A DNA stretch of 64,000 nucleotides from Bog-257 sp963834135 (GCA_963834135.1 CAWIAN010000005.1:186001-250000), one strand, 5' to 3'. Positions 17,552-27,134 are shown, numbered from the stretch's first letter. Made by a program: numbers and translations. Notes: a model not told the origin generated them from the letters alone.

Positions 17552-18064
17552 CTAGCGGAGAACTCCGAAGTGCAGCAGCAGCTGCAAAACGATTAAGCCG
17601 TAAACGCCGGCGCCCAGATCGTCGACCACGATGCCGGTGCCTTCCGGCAATTTTTCCAGAGCGCGAACCGGCGGCGGCTTCAGAATGTCGAATACACGGA
17701 AGAGTATAAAGCCCGCAAGCAGCGCTGGCCACACGATGGGACACGCAATCAGCGTGACCAGTTGCCCGGCAACCTCGTCGATCACCACATGCGACGGATC
17801 TTTTCTGCCGCAACCGCGCGCTTCGAGCGTCGATGCCGGAATTCCGATGGCCACGACGACGACGATCAGCACCAGAATAACGGGAATTCGTGCCGAGGGC
17901 GAAAGATGCGAAGCCAGCAGCCACCACAGCAGTGCAGTCGCCAGCGCTCCCCAGGTGCCCGGACCAGGCCGCAGCCGCCCCGCACCGAAGAACGTCGCCA
18001 CCAGCGTTGCCCATCGAGGAGCGGTGGAACTCGGTACTGCCGATTCAGTTTGACTTTTTGTCAT
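17552..18064 (-). CDS. pgpA: Phosphatidylglycerophosphatase A
   Basis: It removes the phosphate from phosphatidylglycerophosphate to make phosphatidylglycerol in the inner membrane. It is 170 residues. Family blocks seen: GAGRLRPGPGTWGALAT, SHVVIDEVAGQLVTL, LFRVFDILKPPPVRALE and GTGIVVDDLGAGVYG. Several hydrophobic helices are present. It overlaps the yacG 3' end by 20 nt, which suggests coupled translation. Confidence 0.95.
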   Translation of the reverse strand: MTKSQTESAVPSSTAPRWATLVATFFGAGRLRPGPGTWGALATALLWWLLASHLSPSARIPVILVLIVVVVAIGIPASTLEARGCGRKDPSHVVIDEVAGQLVTLIACPIVWPALLAGFILFRVFDILKPPPVRALEKLPEGTGIVVDDLGAGVYGLIVLQLLLHFGVLR

Positions 18065-18254
18065 CGTAGTCGGAGGAGCTGAAATCTTCGGACTCGGGAT
18101 CGTTCAGCGGCGAAGAGATGACATAACCTCCGCTGGCCCATTTGCCCAGATCGATCACACGACAGCGGTCACCGCAAAACGGAAACTCGGGATCGGTCTT
18201 CAACACGATCTTGCGGCAGGTAGGGCAACGCAGGCTGATGGACTTCTTCTTCAT
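18045..18254 (-). CDS. yacG: DNA gyrase inhibitor YacG (zinc-binding)
   Basis: This small zinc protein of 69 residues has the YacG ligand set CPTC and FCGDRCR, then the conserved VIDLGKWASGGYVIS. In E. coli YacG binds gyrase. The tail is acidic and Ser-rich. The start ATG is preceded only by a T-run and then by a 7-nt-period array at 18261, so there is no Shine-Dalgarno sequence. The 3' end overlaps pgpA. Confidence 0.93.
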   Translation of the reverse strand: MKKKSISLRCPTCRKIVLKTDPEFPFCGDRCRVIDLGKWASGGYVISSPLNDPESEDFSSSDYDDKKSN

Positions 18255-18260
18255 AAAAAA

Positions 18261-18462
18261 CAGTTGTCAGTTGTCGGTTGTCGGTTGTCAGTTGTCAGTT
18301 GTCAGCAAGACTCGATGTCCAGCGGTTTTGAAAGGGCACGGCTTCAACCGTGCCGCACTAATTGAAAATCCCCAGGTACGCCAAAAGCAGGCGAACCTAG
18401 GGCACCCGGCTAAAGTCGTGCACCTTCAACCGACAACTGACAACGGACAACCGACAACTGTC
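18261..18462. repeat. Inverted pair of 7-nt-period arrays filling the rimO-yacG gap
   Basis: Left array (18261-18306): six words CAGTTGT or CGGTTGT. Right array (18426-18462): words ACAACCG, ACAACTG and ACAACGG, the reverse complement. Between them lie a GGCACGG-TTCAA-CCGTGCC stem near 18333 and a hairpin with a GGGCACCC tail (18370-18407). The right array touches the rimO stop codon and the left one is 6 nt from the yacG start. Confidence 0.8.
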
Positions 18463-19977
<1,515 letters not shown>

Positions 19978-20035
19978 GGAATCTTCTCATTTTAACACCA
20001 TGGCGCAGCCGTCAGGCGTTTGGGCACATGGCCTT

Positions 20036-20402
20036 CAAGGGGCGGGCTTTGTCGATTCGTCTACCCGAGGGTGCCGCCGGCTGAAGCCGGCTCGGGACCT
20101 CTTACTTGGCCTCGAATCCCAGCGCTTCCGCGCTGGGCTGGAAAAGCTTGAGGCGGGGTTCGTGCCTCGGCAAGAGGGCCGACCCAAGCTGGTTTCAGCC
20201 GGCAGCAGACGTTGCGGTGAGTGCGGGCCACGGTTAGGAAGGTTTTATAGCCCAGCGCGGAAGCGCTGCGGTTACGGTCCGACGCGTCCGGCGCGAGCCG
20301 GCTTCAGCCGGCGGCACATTAGCTTTGAAGGGGCACGGCTTCAGCCGTGCCGTAAGTCCGCTCAATGGTGACGCAAGCGAGGCGGCCTTCAGGCCGACGA
20401 GC
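20036..20402. repeat. Cluster of GC-rich stems with TTCA/TGAA-type loops
   Basis: At least six stems lie in 370 bp, for example GCCGGC-TGAA-GCCGGC near 20078, CCCAGCGC-TTCC-GCGCTGGG near 20118, GCCGGC-TTCA-GCCGGC near 20293 and GGCACGGC-TTCA-GCCGTGCC near 20332. The loop is TTCA, TGAA, TTCC or GGAA. No gene was seen in this rimO-SRP gap. Confidence 0.7.
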
Positions 20403-20407
20403 CTCCC

Positions 20408-20435
20408 TCGACCTTCTTCGCGAAGATGTTATATT
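20408..20435 (+). promoter_or_regulatory. Possible promoter of the SRP RNA
   Basis: TCGACC at 20408-20413 and TATATT at 20430-20435 are 16 bp apart. They would start transcription near 20442, where the SRP RNA begins. The -35 block is weak. Confidence 0.35.
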
Positions 20436-20446
20436 GGAAGTCGGTC

Positions 20447-20545
20447 GGGCGCTGGTCCCGCGCAACGCAATCTTGTGAATCCCGCCAGGTCCGGAAGGAA
20501 GCAACGGTAGCAGGCTAGTGCGTGTGCAGCGGTCAACTGGCGCCT
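20447..20545 (+). ncRNA. ffs: Bacterial small signal recognition particle RNA (4.5S)
   Basis: The conserved SRP domain IV loop is present: CCAGGTCCGGAAGGAAGCAA followed by CGGTAGCAGG. The ends pair (GGGCGC at 20447 with GGCGCC at 20539), giving a rod of about 99 nt. The 3' end runs into TGACTTTTTTAG, a likely terminator. It binds Ffh to deliver membrane proteins to the translocon. Confidence 0.93.
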
Positions 20546-20554
20546 GACTTTTTT

Positions 20555-20710
20555 AGCTATCGGCTATCGGCCGTCGGCTATCAGCCAAACCAGCGACCCC
20601 CGCACACTTTCACCAATGCTAGTTTCTGTACCGCCATTCCGCCTGCGGGCGTCCCGATCTCGGCCCAGCAAAGCACTAGCCGATAGCTGATAGCTGAGAG
20701 CCGACAGCAG
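20555..20710. repeat. Inverted pair of 7-nt-period arrays between SRP RNA and fabH
   Basis: Left array 20555-20586: AGCTATC, GGCTATC, GGCCGTC, GGCTATC. Right array 20677-20710 holds the complement (GATAGCT twice, then degenerate words). About 90 bp lies between them, with no gene seen. Confidence 0.75.
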
Positions 20711-20762
20711 GAGGCAGCGCCCAAGCCGCCGACAATAGACATCCCCCTCCAAATCCTGCAAA

Positions 20763-20778
20763 ATGAATGGTCATTCAT
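20763..20778. promoter_or_regulatory. Perfect palindromic operator in front of fabH
   Basis: ATGAATG-GT-CATTCAT is a perfect 16-bp inverted repeat ending 13 nt before the fabH start codon. Sites of the form TGAATG-N2-CATTCA are typical for TetR-family repressors, including those for fatty-acid genes. The regulator is not in the window. Confidence 0.6.
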
Positions 20779-20791
20779 CTGGAGAATTCTA

Positions 20792-21790
20792 TTGCCTACT
20801 GCTCGTCGCGCTAAAATCACCGCTCTCGGTGCCTACGTCCCGCCTCGCGTTTTGACAAATCAAGAACTGGAAAAGATGGTCGACACCACCAACGAGTGGA
20901 TTCTGGAGCGCACCGGAATCCGCGAGCGTCATCTGGTGGACAAAGGGGTTGCCGCCAGCGATCTTGCCGTTGGAGCCGTGAAGAACCTGCTGGAATCGCA
21001 CCCCTTCGACCTGCAGGAGGTTGATCTCATCGTCGTGGGTACGGTGACGCCGGACATGATGTATCCCTCGACGGCGTGCCTGGTGCAGCACAAGCTGGGC
21101 ATCCATCGCACCTGGGGTTATGACGTGTCGGCCGGCTGTTCGGGATTTTTATACGCCTTGAGTTCCGGTATGCAGTTCATCGAATCGGGCCGCTATAAGA
21201 AGGTGCTGGTGATCGGCTCGGACGTGAACTCCTCGATGACCGACTTTACCGATCGCGCGGTTTGCATCATCTTTGGCGATGGCGCGGGCGCGGTGCTGCT
21301 GGAACCGACAGAAGAAGGCGAAGAGGGAATCATCGACATCGAAGCGCAGGTTGAGGGCATAGGCGGACAGTACCTCAACATGCCCGGCGGCGGCAGCCTG
21401 AATCCTGCCACGCACGAAACGGTCGACAAGAAAATGCACTACATCCACCAGGACGGCCAGCAGGTGTTCAAGTACGCCGTGAAAAAGATGGCTGAGATGA
21501 CTGAGCGGCTGCTGCAAAAGAACGGACTGACCGGACACGATGTGGATTGCTTTATCGCGCACCAGGCGAACCGGCGCATCATCATGGCTACGGCCGATCG
21601 GCTGAAGATGCCGCTGGAGAAAGTTATCGTCAACATCGATCGCTACGGCAACACCACGGCAGGGACAATTCCGCTGGCGATGCAGACCGCCGTCAGCGAA
21701 GGCAAGCTGAAGAAGGGCGATCGGGTGCTCCTGGCGGCCGTAGGCGCAGGCTTTACCTCCGGAGCCGCGCTGCTGCGCTGGGCGTTTTAA
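20792..21790 (+). CDS. fabH: Beta-ketoacyl-ACP synthase III
   Basis: It starts fatty-acid synthesis by condensing acyl-CoA with malonyl-ACP. It is 332 residues with a TTG start and GGAG 10 nt before it. The active site is complete: Cys in DVSAGCSGFLYAL, His in IAHQANRRI and Asn in DRYGNTTAGTIP. The N-terminal block TNEWILERTGIRERHLV is typical of FabH. It stands alone without other fab genes, with a palindromic operator just upstream. Confidence 0.95.
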   Translation: MPTARRAKITALGAYVPPRVLTNQELEKMVDTTNEWILERTGIRERHLVDKGVAASDLAVGAVKNLLESHPFDLQEVDLIVVGTVTPDMMYPSTACLVQHKLGIHRTWGYDVSAGCSGFLYALSSGMQFIESGRYKKVLVIGSDVNSSMTDFTDRAVCIIFGDGAGAVLLEPTEEGEEGIIDIEAQVEGIGGQYLNMPGGGSLNPATHETVDKKMHYIHQDGQQVFKYAVKKMAEMTERLLQKNGLTGHDVDCFIAHQANRRIIMATADRLKMPLEKVIVNIDRYGNTTAGTIPLAMQTAVSEGKLKKGDRVLLAAVGAGFTSGAALLRWAF

Positions 21791-21873
21791 AAGATCATTG
21801 AGAAGGCGCGGTAGCCGTTGCGCTTTTATCCAAGCGAGGTGGTCAGGCCGACGAACCATCCGCGCAAGGCCCT

Positions 21874-22144
21874 TTATCGGTAGATGTCGCGCCCATGGCC
21901 GACGCGTAACACCAGGACAACGACCCTATTGTCTTCGATTCGGCAGATCAGCCGATAATCGCCAACGCGATATCTCCAGAATTCTCCGAGGCGTTCCCCT
22001 TGGAGCGCCTCTCCTAATACTGCGCGGATTCTCAATCGAGCCAATCCTGTCGCGGAGGAATTTCTGGATGCGAAGGCTGATTTTCTTGTCGAGCTTTTGC
22101 AGTTGCCGCAGCGCCGTCTCGGTAAACTCAATCTTCCAGGCCAA
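21874..22144 (-). CDS. RelE/ParE-family toxin (frameshifted)
   Basis: A short RelE/ParE-fold protein. The N-terminal part AWKIEFTETALRQLQKLDKK and the C-terminal part YRVGDYRLICRIEDNRVVVL lie in different frames. One extra base near 22022-22025 explains the break; removing it gives 89 residues. The TTG at 22144 inside the end of the antitoxin gene is the likely start, so the two genes overlap. It probably cuts mRNA on the ribosome or acts on gyrase. Whether the break is real or an assembly error is open. Confidence 0.8.
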
Positions 22145-22352
22145 GACGCTTTGAGACCTCATTTAAAGAATGCGTTTTTTCTTTCCCCGCACGCACCCGC
22201 TCCAGCGCGCGCTCGGCTTCATAAACGTCCTCGATATCTTCGATATGCCTGAGAATCGCTTCGCGAGCGTAGAAGGTTTTGGTTCGCCCGGTCCTCTTAG
22301 CCAATCTTTCCAGGCGGTCTTCGATCGATTGTGGGAGCCGGATAGCTAACAT
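22128..22352 (-). CDS. Ribbon-helix-helix antitoxin of a RelBE-like pair
   Basis: It is 74 residues. The N-terminus (MLAIRLPQSIEDRLERLAKR) has the beta-strand and helix of ribbon-helix-helix antitoxins, followed by TKTFYAREAILRHIEDIED. Its 3' end overlaps the toxin gene. Such proteins bind the toxin and repress their own promoter. The upstream neighbour is the divergent amidohydrolase gene. Confidence 0.88.
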   Translation of the reverse strand: MLAIRLPQSIEDRLERLAKRTGRTKTFYAREAILRHIEDIEDVYEAERALERVRAGKEKTHSLNEVSKRLGLED

Positions 22353-22458
22353 TGATCCTCGCTATACAGGTATAGCACCCGCAATCTTCGGGTGGTATCT
22401 CGTACTTTTCCGCGTGAAATGCCCTGACCAATCGCTGCCGGGAGTCGTATCATCGCAC

Positions 22459-23733
22459 ATGCGCGCAATTCGATATGGGTCTGCTCATCTGCTTCAGTTT
22501 CGCTTGTTGCTGCTTCTCCCACTGGCATTAATCAGTACTGCCGTCGCGCAGAAAGCGGCAGCCCCGCACGACCTCGCTCTGATCGGCGCCAAGGTTTATA
22601 CCTCGCCCACGGCTGCCCCGATCGAGAATGCCGTCATTGTGATTCGCGACGGCAAAATCTCCGAGATTGGTCCGGATGGGCGCGTCAAGATTCCGAAAGG
22701 CATTGCGTTTATCGACCTTGGCGGGAAGGTGATTACCGCCGGTTTCTGGAACAGCCATGTGCATTTCACCGAAGCCGTGTGGAACGGCGCCGGCACGTCT
22801 CCGGCGGACAAACTCGAATCGCATATGCAGGAGATGCTAACGCGATGGGGTTTTACTACCGTCTTCGACATCGGCTCGAACCCTTACGACACTCTGGCGT
22901 TGCGCAAACGAGTGGACGCGGACGAGGTTCCCGGCCCGAAGATCTTCACCACCGCGGGCAATATTCTTCCGGAGAACGGGATCCCGGTGTACGTCCCAAA
23001 GGATCTTGCTGGGCAGTTAAAGCAGTTCGAAGCTGCCACTCCGGCCGACGCCGCCAGAATCGCGAAGCAGCAGTTGGCGATGGGCGCCGACGGTATCAAG
23101 TTGTTTACCGGCTCGATCATGGGACACGGCAAGATTACGGTCATGCCCGCCAATATCGCTCGCGCCGCGGTGCAGGTGGCGCACGCCGACAGTAAGCCGG
23201 TTTTCGCGCATCCCTCCAACCATGCAGGCACTGACAGCGCGCTGGAAGCCGGCGTCGATATCCTGGCGCACACCATCCCCATCGAGGACGGATATACCAA
23301 GGACGAGTTGGCCCGTATGAAGGCGCAGCATACCTTGCTGATTCCGACTCTTACACTGTGGGAGGTCGAGCTGGAGAAGGACCACGCCCCGGCCGAGGAC
23401 GAGCAGGCGTTTGTGCAGCGCGGGGTCAATGAGTTGAAGACCTACTTCGACCAGGGCGGTACCGTTCTATTCGGTACCGACGTCGGATACACCCAGCATT
23501 ACGACACCACCGAAGAATATGTTCTGATGGCAAAGAGTGGAATGCAGTGGCAAGACATTCTCGGGTCGCTGACCACGAATCCCGCAACATTCTTCAAGGA
23601 TGGAAGCGGTGAGCTGGTGAAGGGAAGTGACGCCGATCTTGTGGTACTGGGCAGCGATCCGGCGAAGGACGTCCGCAACTTCGCTGACGTGGATTACACA
23701 TTCCGAGCGGGCAAGGTGATCTATAAAAAATAG
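22459..23733 (+). CDS. Exported amidohydrolase
   Basis: It is 424 residues from ATG 22459, with a signal peptide (LLLLLPLALISTAVAQ). Amidohydrolase features: NSHVHF metal ligands, GADGIKLFTGS (possible bridging lysine), FAHPSNHAG, and the late aspartate in FGTDVGYTQH. The last residues refold into the beta-sandwich (GSDADLVVLGSDPAKD). It resembles imidazolonepropionase-like periplasmic enzymes found widely in Acidobacteriota. The substrate cannot be named. An upstream in-frame start at 22279 would overlap the antitoxin gene and hide the signal peptide, so it was not chosen. Confidence 0.88.
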   Translation: MRAIRYGSAHLLQFRLLLLLPLALISTAVAQKAAAPHDLALIGAKVYTSPTAAPIENAVIVIRDGKISEIGPDGRVKIPKGIAFIDLGGKVITAGFWNSHVHFTEAVWNGAGTSPADKLESHMQEMLTRWGFTTVFDIGSNPYDTLALRKRVDADEVPGPKIFTTAGNILPENGIPVYVPKDLAGQLKQFEAATPADAARIAKQQLAMGADGIKLFTGSIMGHGKITVMPANIARAAVQVAHADSKPVFAHPSNHAGTDSALEAGVDILAHTIPIEDGYTKDELARMKAQHTLLIPTLTLWEVELEKDHAPAEDEQAFVQRGVNELKTYFDQGGTVLFGTDVGYTQHYDTTEEYVLMAKSGMQWQDILGSLTTNPATFFKDGSGELVKGSDADLVVLGSDPAKDVRNFADVDYTFRAGKVIYKK

Positions 23734-23854
23734 CTGCGGCTCCCCGCCGAAGCTCACTTTGCCGGACAGGCTGTCTGGCCTGCGAGTTATGCAATTCCTA
23801 CCTGCCCTGAATCCTTTTTCCTGTTCTACCGCTCTTCCTAAATAGAGGGAAGAA

Positions 23855-24409
23855 ATGCTTTCCACGTTGAGCATTGAAGAACTGCGAGACGGGAGCGCGC
23901 CGCAGGCAAAACTGATCGACGTCCGCTCCGCCGCAGAGTTCGCGATCGGACATATTCCGGGTGCCGTGAACGTGCCGCTGGAGCAGGTCGACACCCGAAC
24001 CGCCGACATTGGCGAGGGGCCCATTGTCACGATCTGCGAGGCCGGGGCGCGTGCCGCAATTGTCGCCGGCTGGCTGGCCGATAAGCAGCCAGTGTCGGTC
24101 CTTTCCGGAGGGACGGCGGCTTGGCGGAAAGCCGGCTTCCCGCTGGTAACCTGTGCGCCTGCACGCTGGAGCCTGGAGCGGCAAGTGCGGTTCAGCGCTG
24201 GATTAATCGTGCTGGGCGCCACATTGCTGGCAGCGTTCTTCAGTCCTAAGTGGGTATATATCGCGATGTTCGTGGGCGCGGGGTTGACCTTCGCCGGAGC
24301 CACCGATATCTGCGGGATGGCGATGCTGTTGGCCCGCATGCCATGGAATCGTGAGCTAAAAGCGAAAGCGTCAAACATCACACAAGTGAGTGCGCCATGC
24401 CGCAGGTAA
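23855..24409 (+). CDS. Rhodanese domain fused to DUF2892 membrane domain
   Basis: It is 184 residues. Residues 1-105 form a rhodanese domain with the active-site loop TICEAGARAAI (catalytic Cys), preceded by LIDVRSAAEFAIGHIPGAVN. Residues 115-165 hold two hydrophobic helices of the DUF2892 type (SAGLIVLGATLLAAFF) and end DICGMAMLLARMPWN. Such fusions handle sulfane sulfur at the membrane. It heads a probable operon with a sigma factor and an OsmC-like protein, which suggests a sulfur or oxidative stress role. Confidence 0.9.
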   Translation: MLSTLSIEELRDGSAPQAKLIDVRSAAEFAIGHIPGAVNVPLEQVDTRTADIGEGPIVTICEAGARAAIVAGWLADKQPVSVLSGGTAAWRKAGFPLVTCAPARWSLERQVRFSAGLIVLGATLLAAFFSPKWVYIAMFVGAGLTFAGATDICGMAMLLARMPWNRELKAKASNITQVSAPCRR

Positions 24410-24437
24410 AAGCAACGCGCGAATTCAAAATGTAAGC

Positions 24438-24971
24438 ATGGACTTCGAAGCGCTGGCGAACGAGAACAAGGATGCTGTCTATCGCCAACTCATCCGCGCC
24501 TGCGGAAATCGTGAAGATGCCGAAGACGTGCTGATCGAGGCACTCCTGAGGGCCTATCGCAATCTGGAGCAACTGCGCGACTCGGCGGCATTTCGATCCT
24601 GGCTGGCGCAGATTGGACGGCGGGTTTGCTGGCAGCTGAAGCAGAAGGAAGCGCTCCTGCCCATCATGCAGCTTTCGGTGGTGGAAGCAGAGGGAACGGA
24701 GTTCGCCTCGCAGGATCAGCCGCCCGACGAGCAGAGCGCGCGGACGCAGATGAAGGAACTGCTGCTGGCGGCGGTGGCGTCGCTGCCGGAGGCGGAGCGG
24801 CAGGTTTACCGGTTGCGCGAACTGGAAGACGTTAGCGGCGAGGAGGCCGCGGCAAAGCTGGGGATTTCGCTGGCCGCCATGAAATCCCGCCTTCACCGGG
24901 CACGCAGCGGTGTTCGGACATATCTTGATCAGGCTTTGGCGCCGCAAATAACGCGGCAAGCTACTACCTAA
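24438..24971 (+). CDS. ECF-type RNA polymerase sigma factor
   Basis: It is 177 residues from ATG 24438. Region 2: AVYRQLIRACGNREDAEDVL, then FRSWLAQIGRRVCWQLKQKE. Region 4: VASLPEAERQVYRLRELEDV, then the helix-turn-helix GEEAAAKLGISLAAMKSRLH. A GTG at 24390 would extend it and overlap the rhodanese gene by 20 nt. There is no anti-sigma gene beside it. Its place between a rhodanese and an OsmC protein hints at a thiol stress regulon. Confidence 0.9.
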   Translation: MDFEALANENKDAVYRQLIRACGNREDAEDVLIEALLRAYRNLEQLRDSAAFRSWLAQIGRRVCWQLKQKEALLPIMQLSVVEAEGTEFASQDQPPDEQSARTQMKELLLAAVASLPEAERQVYRLRELEDVSGEEAAAKLGISLAAMKSRLHRARSGVRTYLDQALAPQITRQATT

Positions 24972-24999
24972 CTTCACTTACCCAACCACGGGAGGGGCC

Positions 25000-25404
25000 A
25001 TGGAAGTCATTGTCGATCATCTGGGAGCTGTGCAGTTTGAAATCAAATGCCGCCAACACTCGATCGTTAGCGATCAGCCGGCGGAGAACAAAGGATATGA
25101 CGAAGGCATGACGCCACCGGAGCTGCTGCTGGCATCGCTCGGATCGTGCGCCGCCTATTACGCGGTCGACTATCTGGTACGCAACAAGATTGCCCGCGAG
25201 GGAGTGAAAACTCGAGTCACGGCCGAGAAAGTAAAGGGGCCGTTCCGTCTGGACAACTTCAAGATCGAAGTCGAGGTTCCGGGCGATCTGACTGCCGAGC
25301 AGCTGAAAGGCCTGGAAGACGCGGTGCACCGCTGCCTGATTCACAATACGCTGCTGCACCCGCCGAAGATCGATGTCGCGATTCTCGCTGCCGTGCCGGC
25401 CTGA
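25000..25404 (+). CDS. OsmC family protein
   Basis: It is 134 residues with GGGAGGGG just before the ATG. The OsmC fold is shown by EGMTPPELLLASLGSCAAYY (peroxidatic cysteine) and VHRCLIHNTLLHPPK (second cysteine). Members reduce organic hydroperoxides with thiols. It is the third gene of the rhodanese-sigma-OsmC run, with 28 bp to the sigma gene. Confidence 0.92.
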   Translation: MEVIVDHLGAVQFEIKCRQHSIVSDQPAENKGYDEGMTPPELLLASLGSCAAYYAVDYLVRNKIAREGVKTRVTAEKVKGPFRLDNFKIEVEVPGDLTAEQLKGLEDAVHRCLIHNTLLHPPKIDVAILAAVPA

Positions 25405-25498
25405 CCGTCGCTTGGGATTTGCAGGATACCCCGCTCAAGCTGAGGTTTGGCTTAGCGGGTTCTCCCGGATCGAGGACTAACCTACGAGGGGTCGCTAT

Positions 25499-25536
25499 CC
25501 CCTGACCCCTTAACTCTCGACCCCTGACCCCTAACC
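25499..25536. repeat. 7-nt-period array at the aspA stop codon
   Basis: Read on the minus strand, words such as GGGTCAG, GGGTCGA, GAGTTAA and GGGGTCA follow directly on the aspA TAG, and the first word overlaps it. No clear inverted partner was found before the OsmC gene. Confidence 0.5.
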
Positions 25537-26979
25537 TTTGTTTTTGATCTTCTCCCGATCCTTCGCGGCTTCCAGCGGTGACGTCGGCTCGGTCATGCGT
25601 GCGGGGTCGAGGATCTCCTTGATCTGCTCTTCGGTCAGGTCGCCTTGCGAGCGCGCGATCTCGATAATCGACTTGCCGGTTTTCACCGACTCTTTCGCGA
25701 TCTCGGCCGCCTTGGCGTAACCGATATACGGATTCAACGCGGTCGCCAGCGAGACCGTGCTCTGCACGTAGTAATCGGTGCGTTGCTGGTTAACGGTGAT
25801 GCCCTTGATGCAGAAATCGGTGAGCTGCCGCAGCATGTTCGTCATGATCGTGATTGACGTTAAGACGCTGTGCGCCATGGTCGGCATCATCACGTTGAGC
25901 TCAAGCTGGCCCGCCTGTACCGCCAGCGCCACCGCGGCGTCGTAGCCTACGACCTGGAACGAAACCATCGCTGCGAGTTCCGGTATCACGGGATTGATCT
26001 TGCCCGGCATAATCGACGAACCCGGTTGCAGTGCGGGCAAGTTGATCTCGCCCAGACCGGTGTTCGGGCCGGATGCCAGCAGCCGCAGGTCATTGGAGAT
26101 GCGAATCACCTCAAGTGCCAGGTTACGCATTGCGGAGCTGGTGCTCGACATCGCGAGGTTGGATTGCATGGCGTAGCGCATATCGTCCACGGCGTGCAGC
26201 TTCTCTCCGGAGATGCGCGCGAGCTCGACGACGGCCTTGTGCCGGTAGTCAGGATGAGTATTGATGCCCGTGCCCACGGCCGATCCGCCCAGGCCGATTT
26301 CGCGTAGAAGTTCGGACTGCTCTTGCAGCGATCTTCGGGCACGCTTGATCGCGCCGGCGTAGGCCGTGAACTCCTGCCCCAGCCGCATGGGCACTGCGTC
26401 CTGCAGGTGCGTGCGACCCGACTTAAGGATGTGGTGAAACTCTCTGCCCTTCTCCTCCAGCGCCGCGACGAACCCGTCGAGCACCGGGTAGAGCTTGTCT
26501 AACTCAAGCAGCGCCGCCAGTCGCATCGCTGTCGGGAAAACATCGTTGGTCGACTGGCCGTAGTTGACGTGGTCGTTGGGATGGACGTGCTTGTACTCGC
26601 CGCGCGCGCCGCCCAGGAGCTCGGAGGCGCGGTTAGCTATGACTTCGTTGCTGTTCATGTGGAAGCTGACGCCGGCGCCGGCCTGGAAGACGTCGACAGG
26701 GAAGTGCTCGTCCCACTTGCCTGCCTGTACCTCTTTGGCGGCGTCGATGATGGCGTTTGCTGTCCTGTCGTCGATCAGGCCGAGCTCGCGATTGGCCACA
26801 GCCGCCGCTTCTTTCACCATGGCGATGGCGCGAATAAGCGTACGATGCGCGCGCAAGCCGCTGATGGGATAGTTCTCCACCGCACGCGCGGTTTGAATGC
26901 CGTAGTAAACGTGTCCGGGAATTTCCTTGCGGCCGAGAGAATCTTTTTCGACGCGAGTCGCCTGCTTCTTCTCTGTCAT
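25531..26979 (-). CDS. aspA: Aspartate ammonia-lyase
   Basis: It converts aspartate to fumarate and ammonia. It is 482 residues from ATG 26979 (AGGTG upstream; an in-frame GTG lies two codons earlier). Family blocks seen: the fumarase/aspartase signature GSSIMPGKINP, plus VHPNDHVNYGQSTNDVFPTA and SGRTHLQDAVPMRLGQE. The C-terminal GDLTEEQIKEILDPARMTEP is typical of AspA. It is a single-gene unit as far as can be seen. Confidence 0.95.
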   Translation of the reverse strand: MTEKKQATRVEKDSLGRKEIPGHVYYGIQTARAVENYPISGLRAHRTLIRAIAMVKEAAAVANRELGLIDDRTANAIIDAAKEVQAGKWDEHFPVDVFQAGAGVSFHMNSNEVIANRASELLGGARGEYKHVHPNDHVNYGQSTNDVFPTAMRLAALLELDKLYPVLDGFVAALEEKGREFHHILKSGRTHLQDAVPMRLGQEFTAYAGAIKRARRSLQEQSELLREIGLGGSAVGTGINTHPDYRHKAVVELARISGEKLHAVDDMRYAMQSNLAMSSTSSAMRNLALEVIRISNDLRLLASGPNTGLGEINLPALQPGSSIMPGKINPVIPELAAMVSFQVVGYDAAVALAVQAGQLELNVMMPTMAHSVLTSITIMTNMLRQLTDFCIKGITVNQQRTDYYVQSTVSLATALNPYIGYAKAAEIAKESVKTGKSIIEIARSQGDLTEEQIKEILDPARMTEPTSPLEAAKDREKIKNKG

Positions 26980-27134
26980 AAGCACCTATCCGATTGATGA
27001 TGGGCCGGGAGGGTAGGGTTCGTCTACTCTTTCATGGCTTGGCGGCTCCGGTGGTTGTGGCTTGATAGCGCAAGGACAGGGAGAACGCCCGCGGCAGAAA
27101 AGATCCAGCCGCGAAGGGGCGGCCATGCATTGAG

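Noticed and set aside
18261..18306. CRISPR or variable-number coding repeat
   Set aside because: The 7-nt words have no spacers and lie outside any gene.
23467..24381. 304-codon minus-strand frame
   Set aside because: It lies over the amidohydrolase and rhodanese genes, both with clear motifs, and its own translation is low-complexity.
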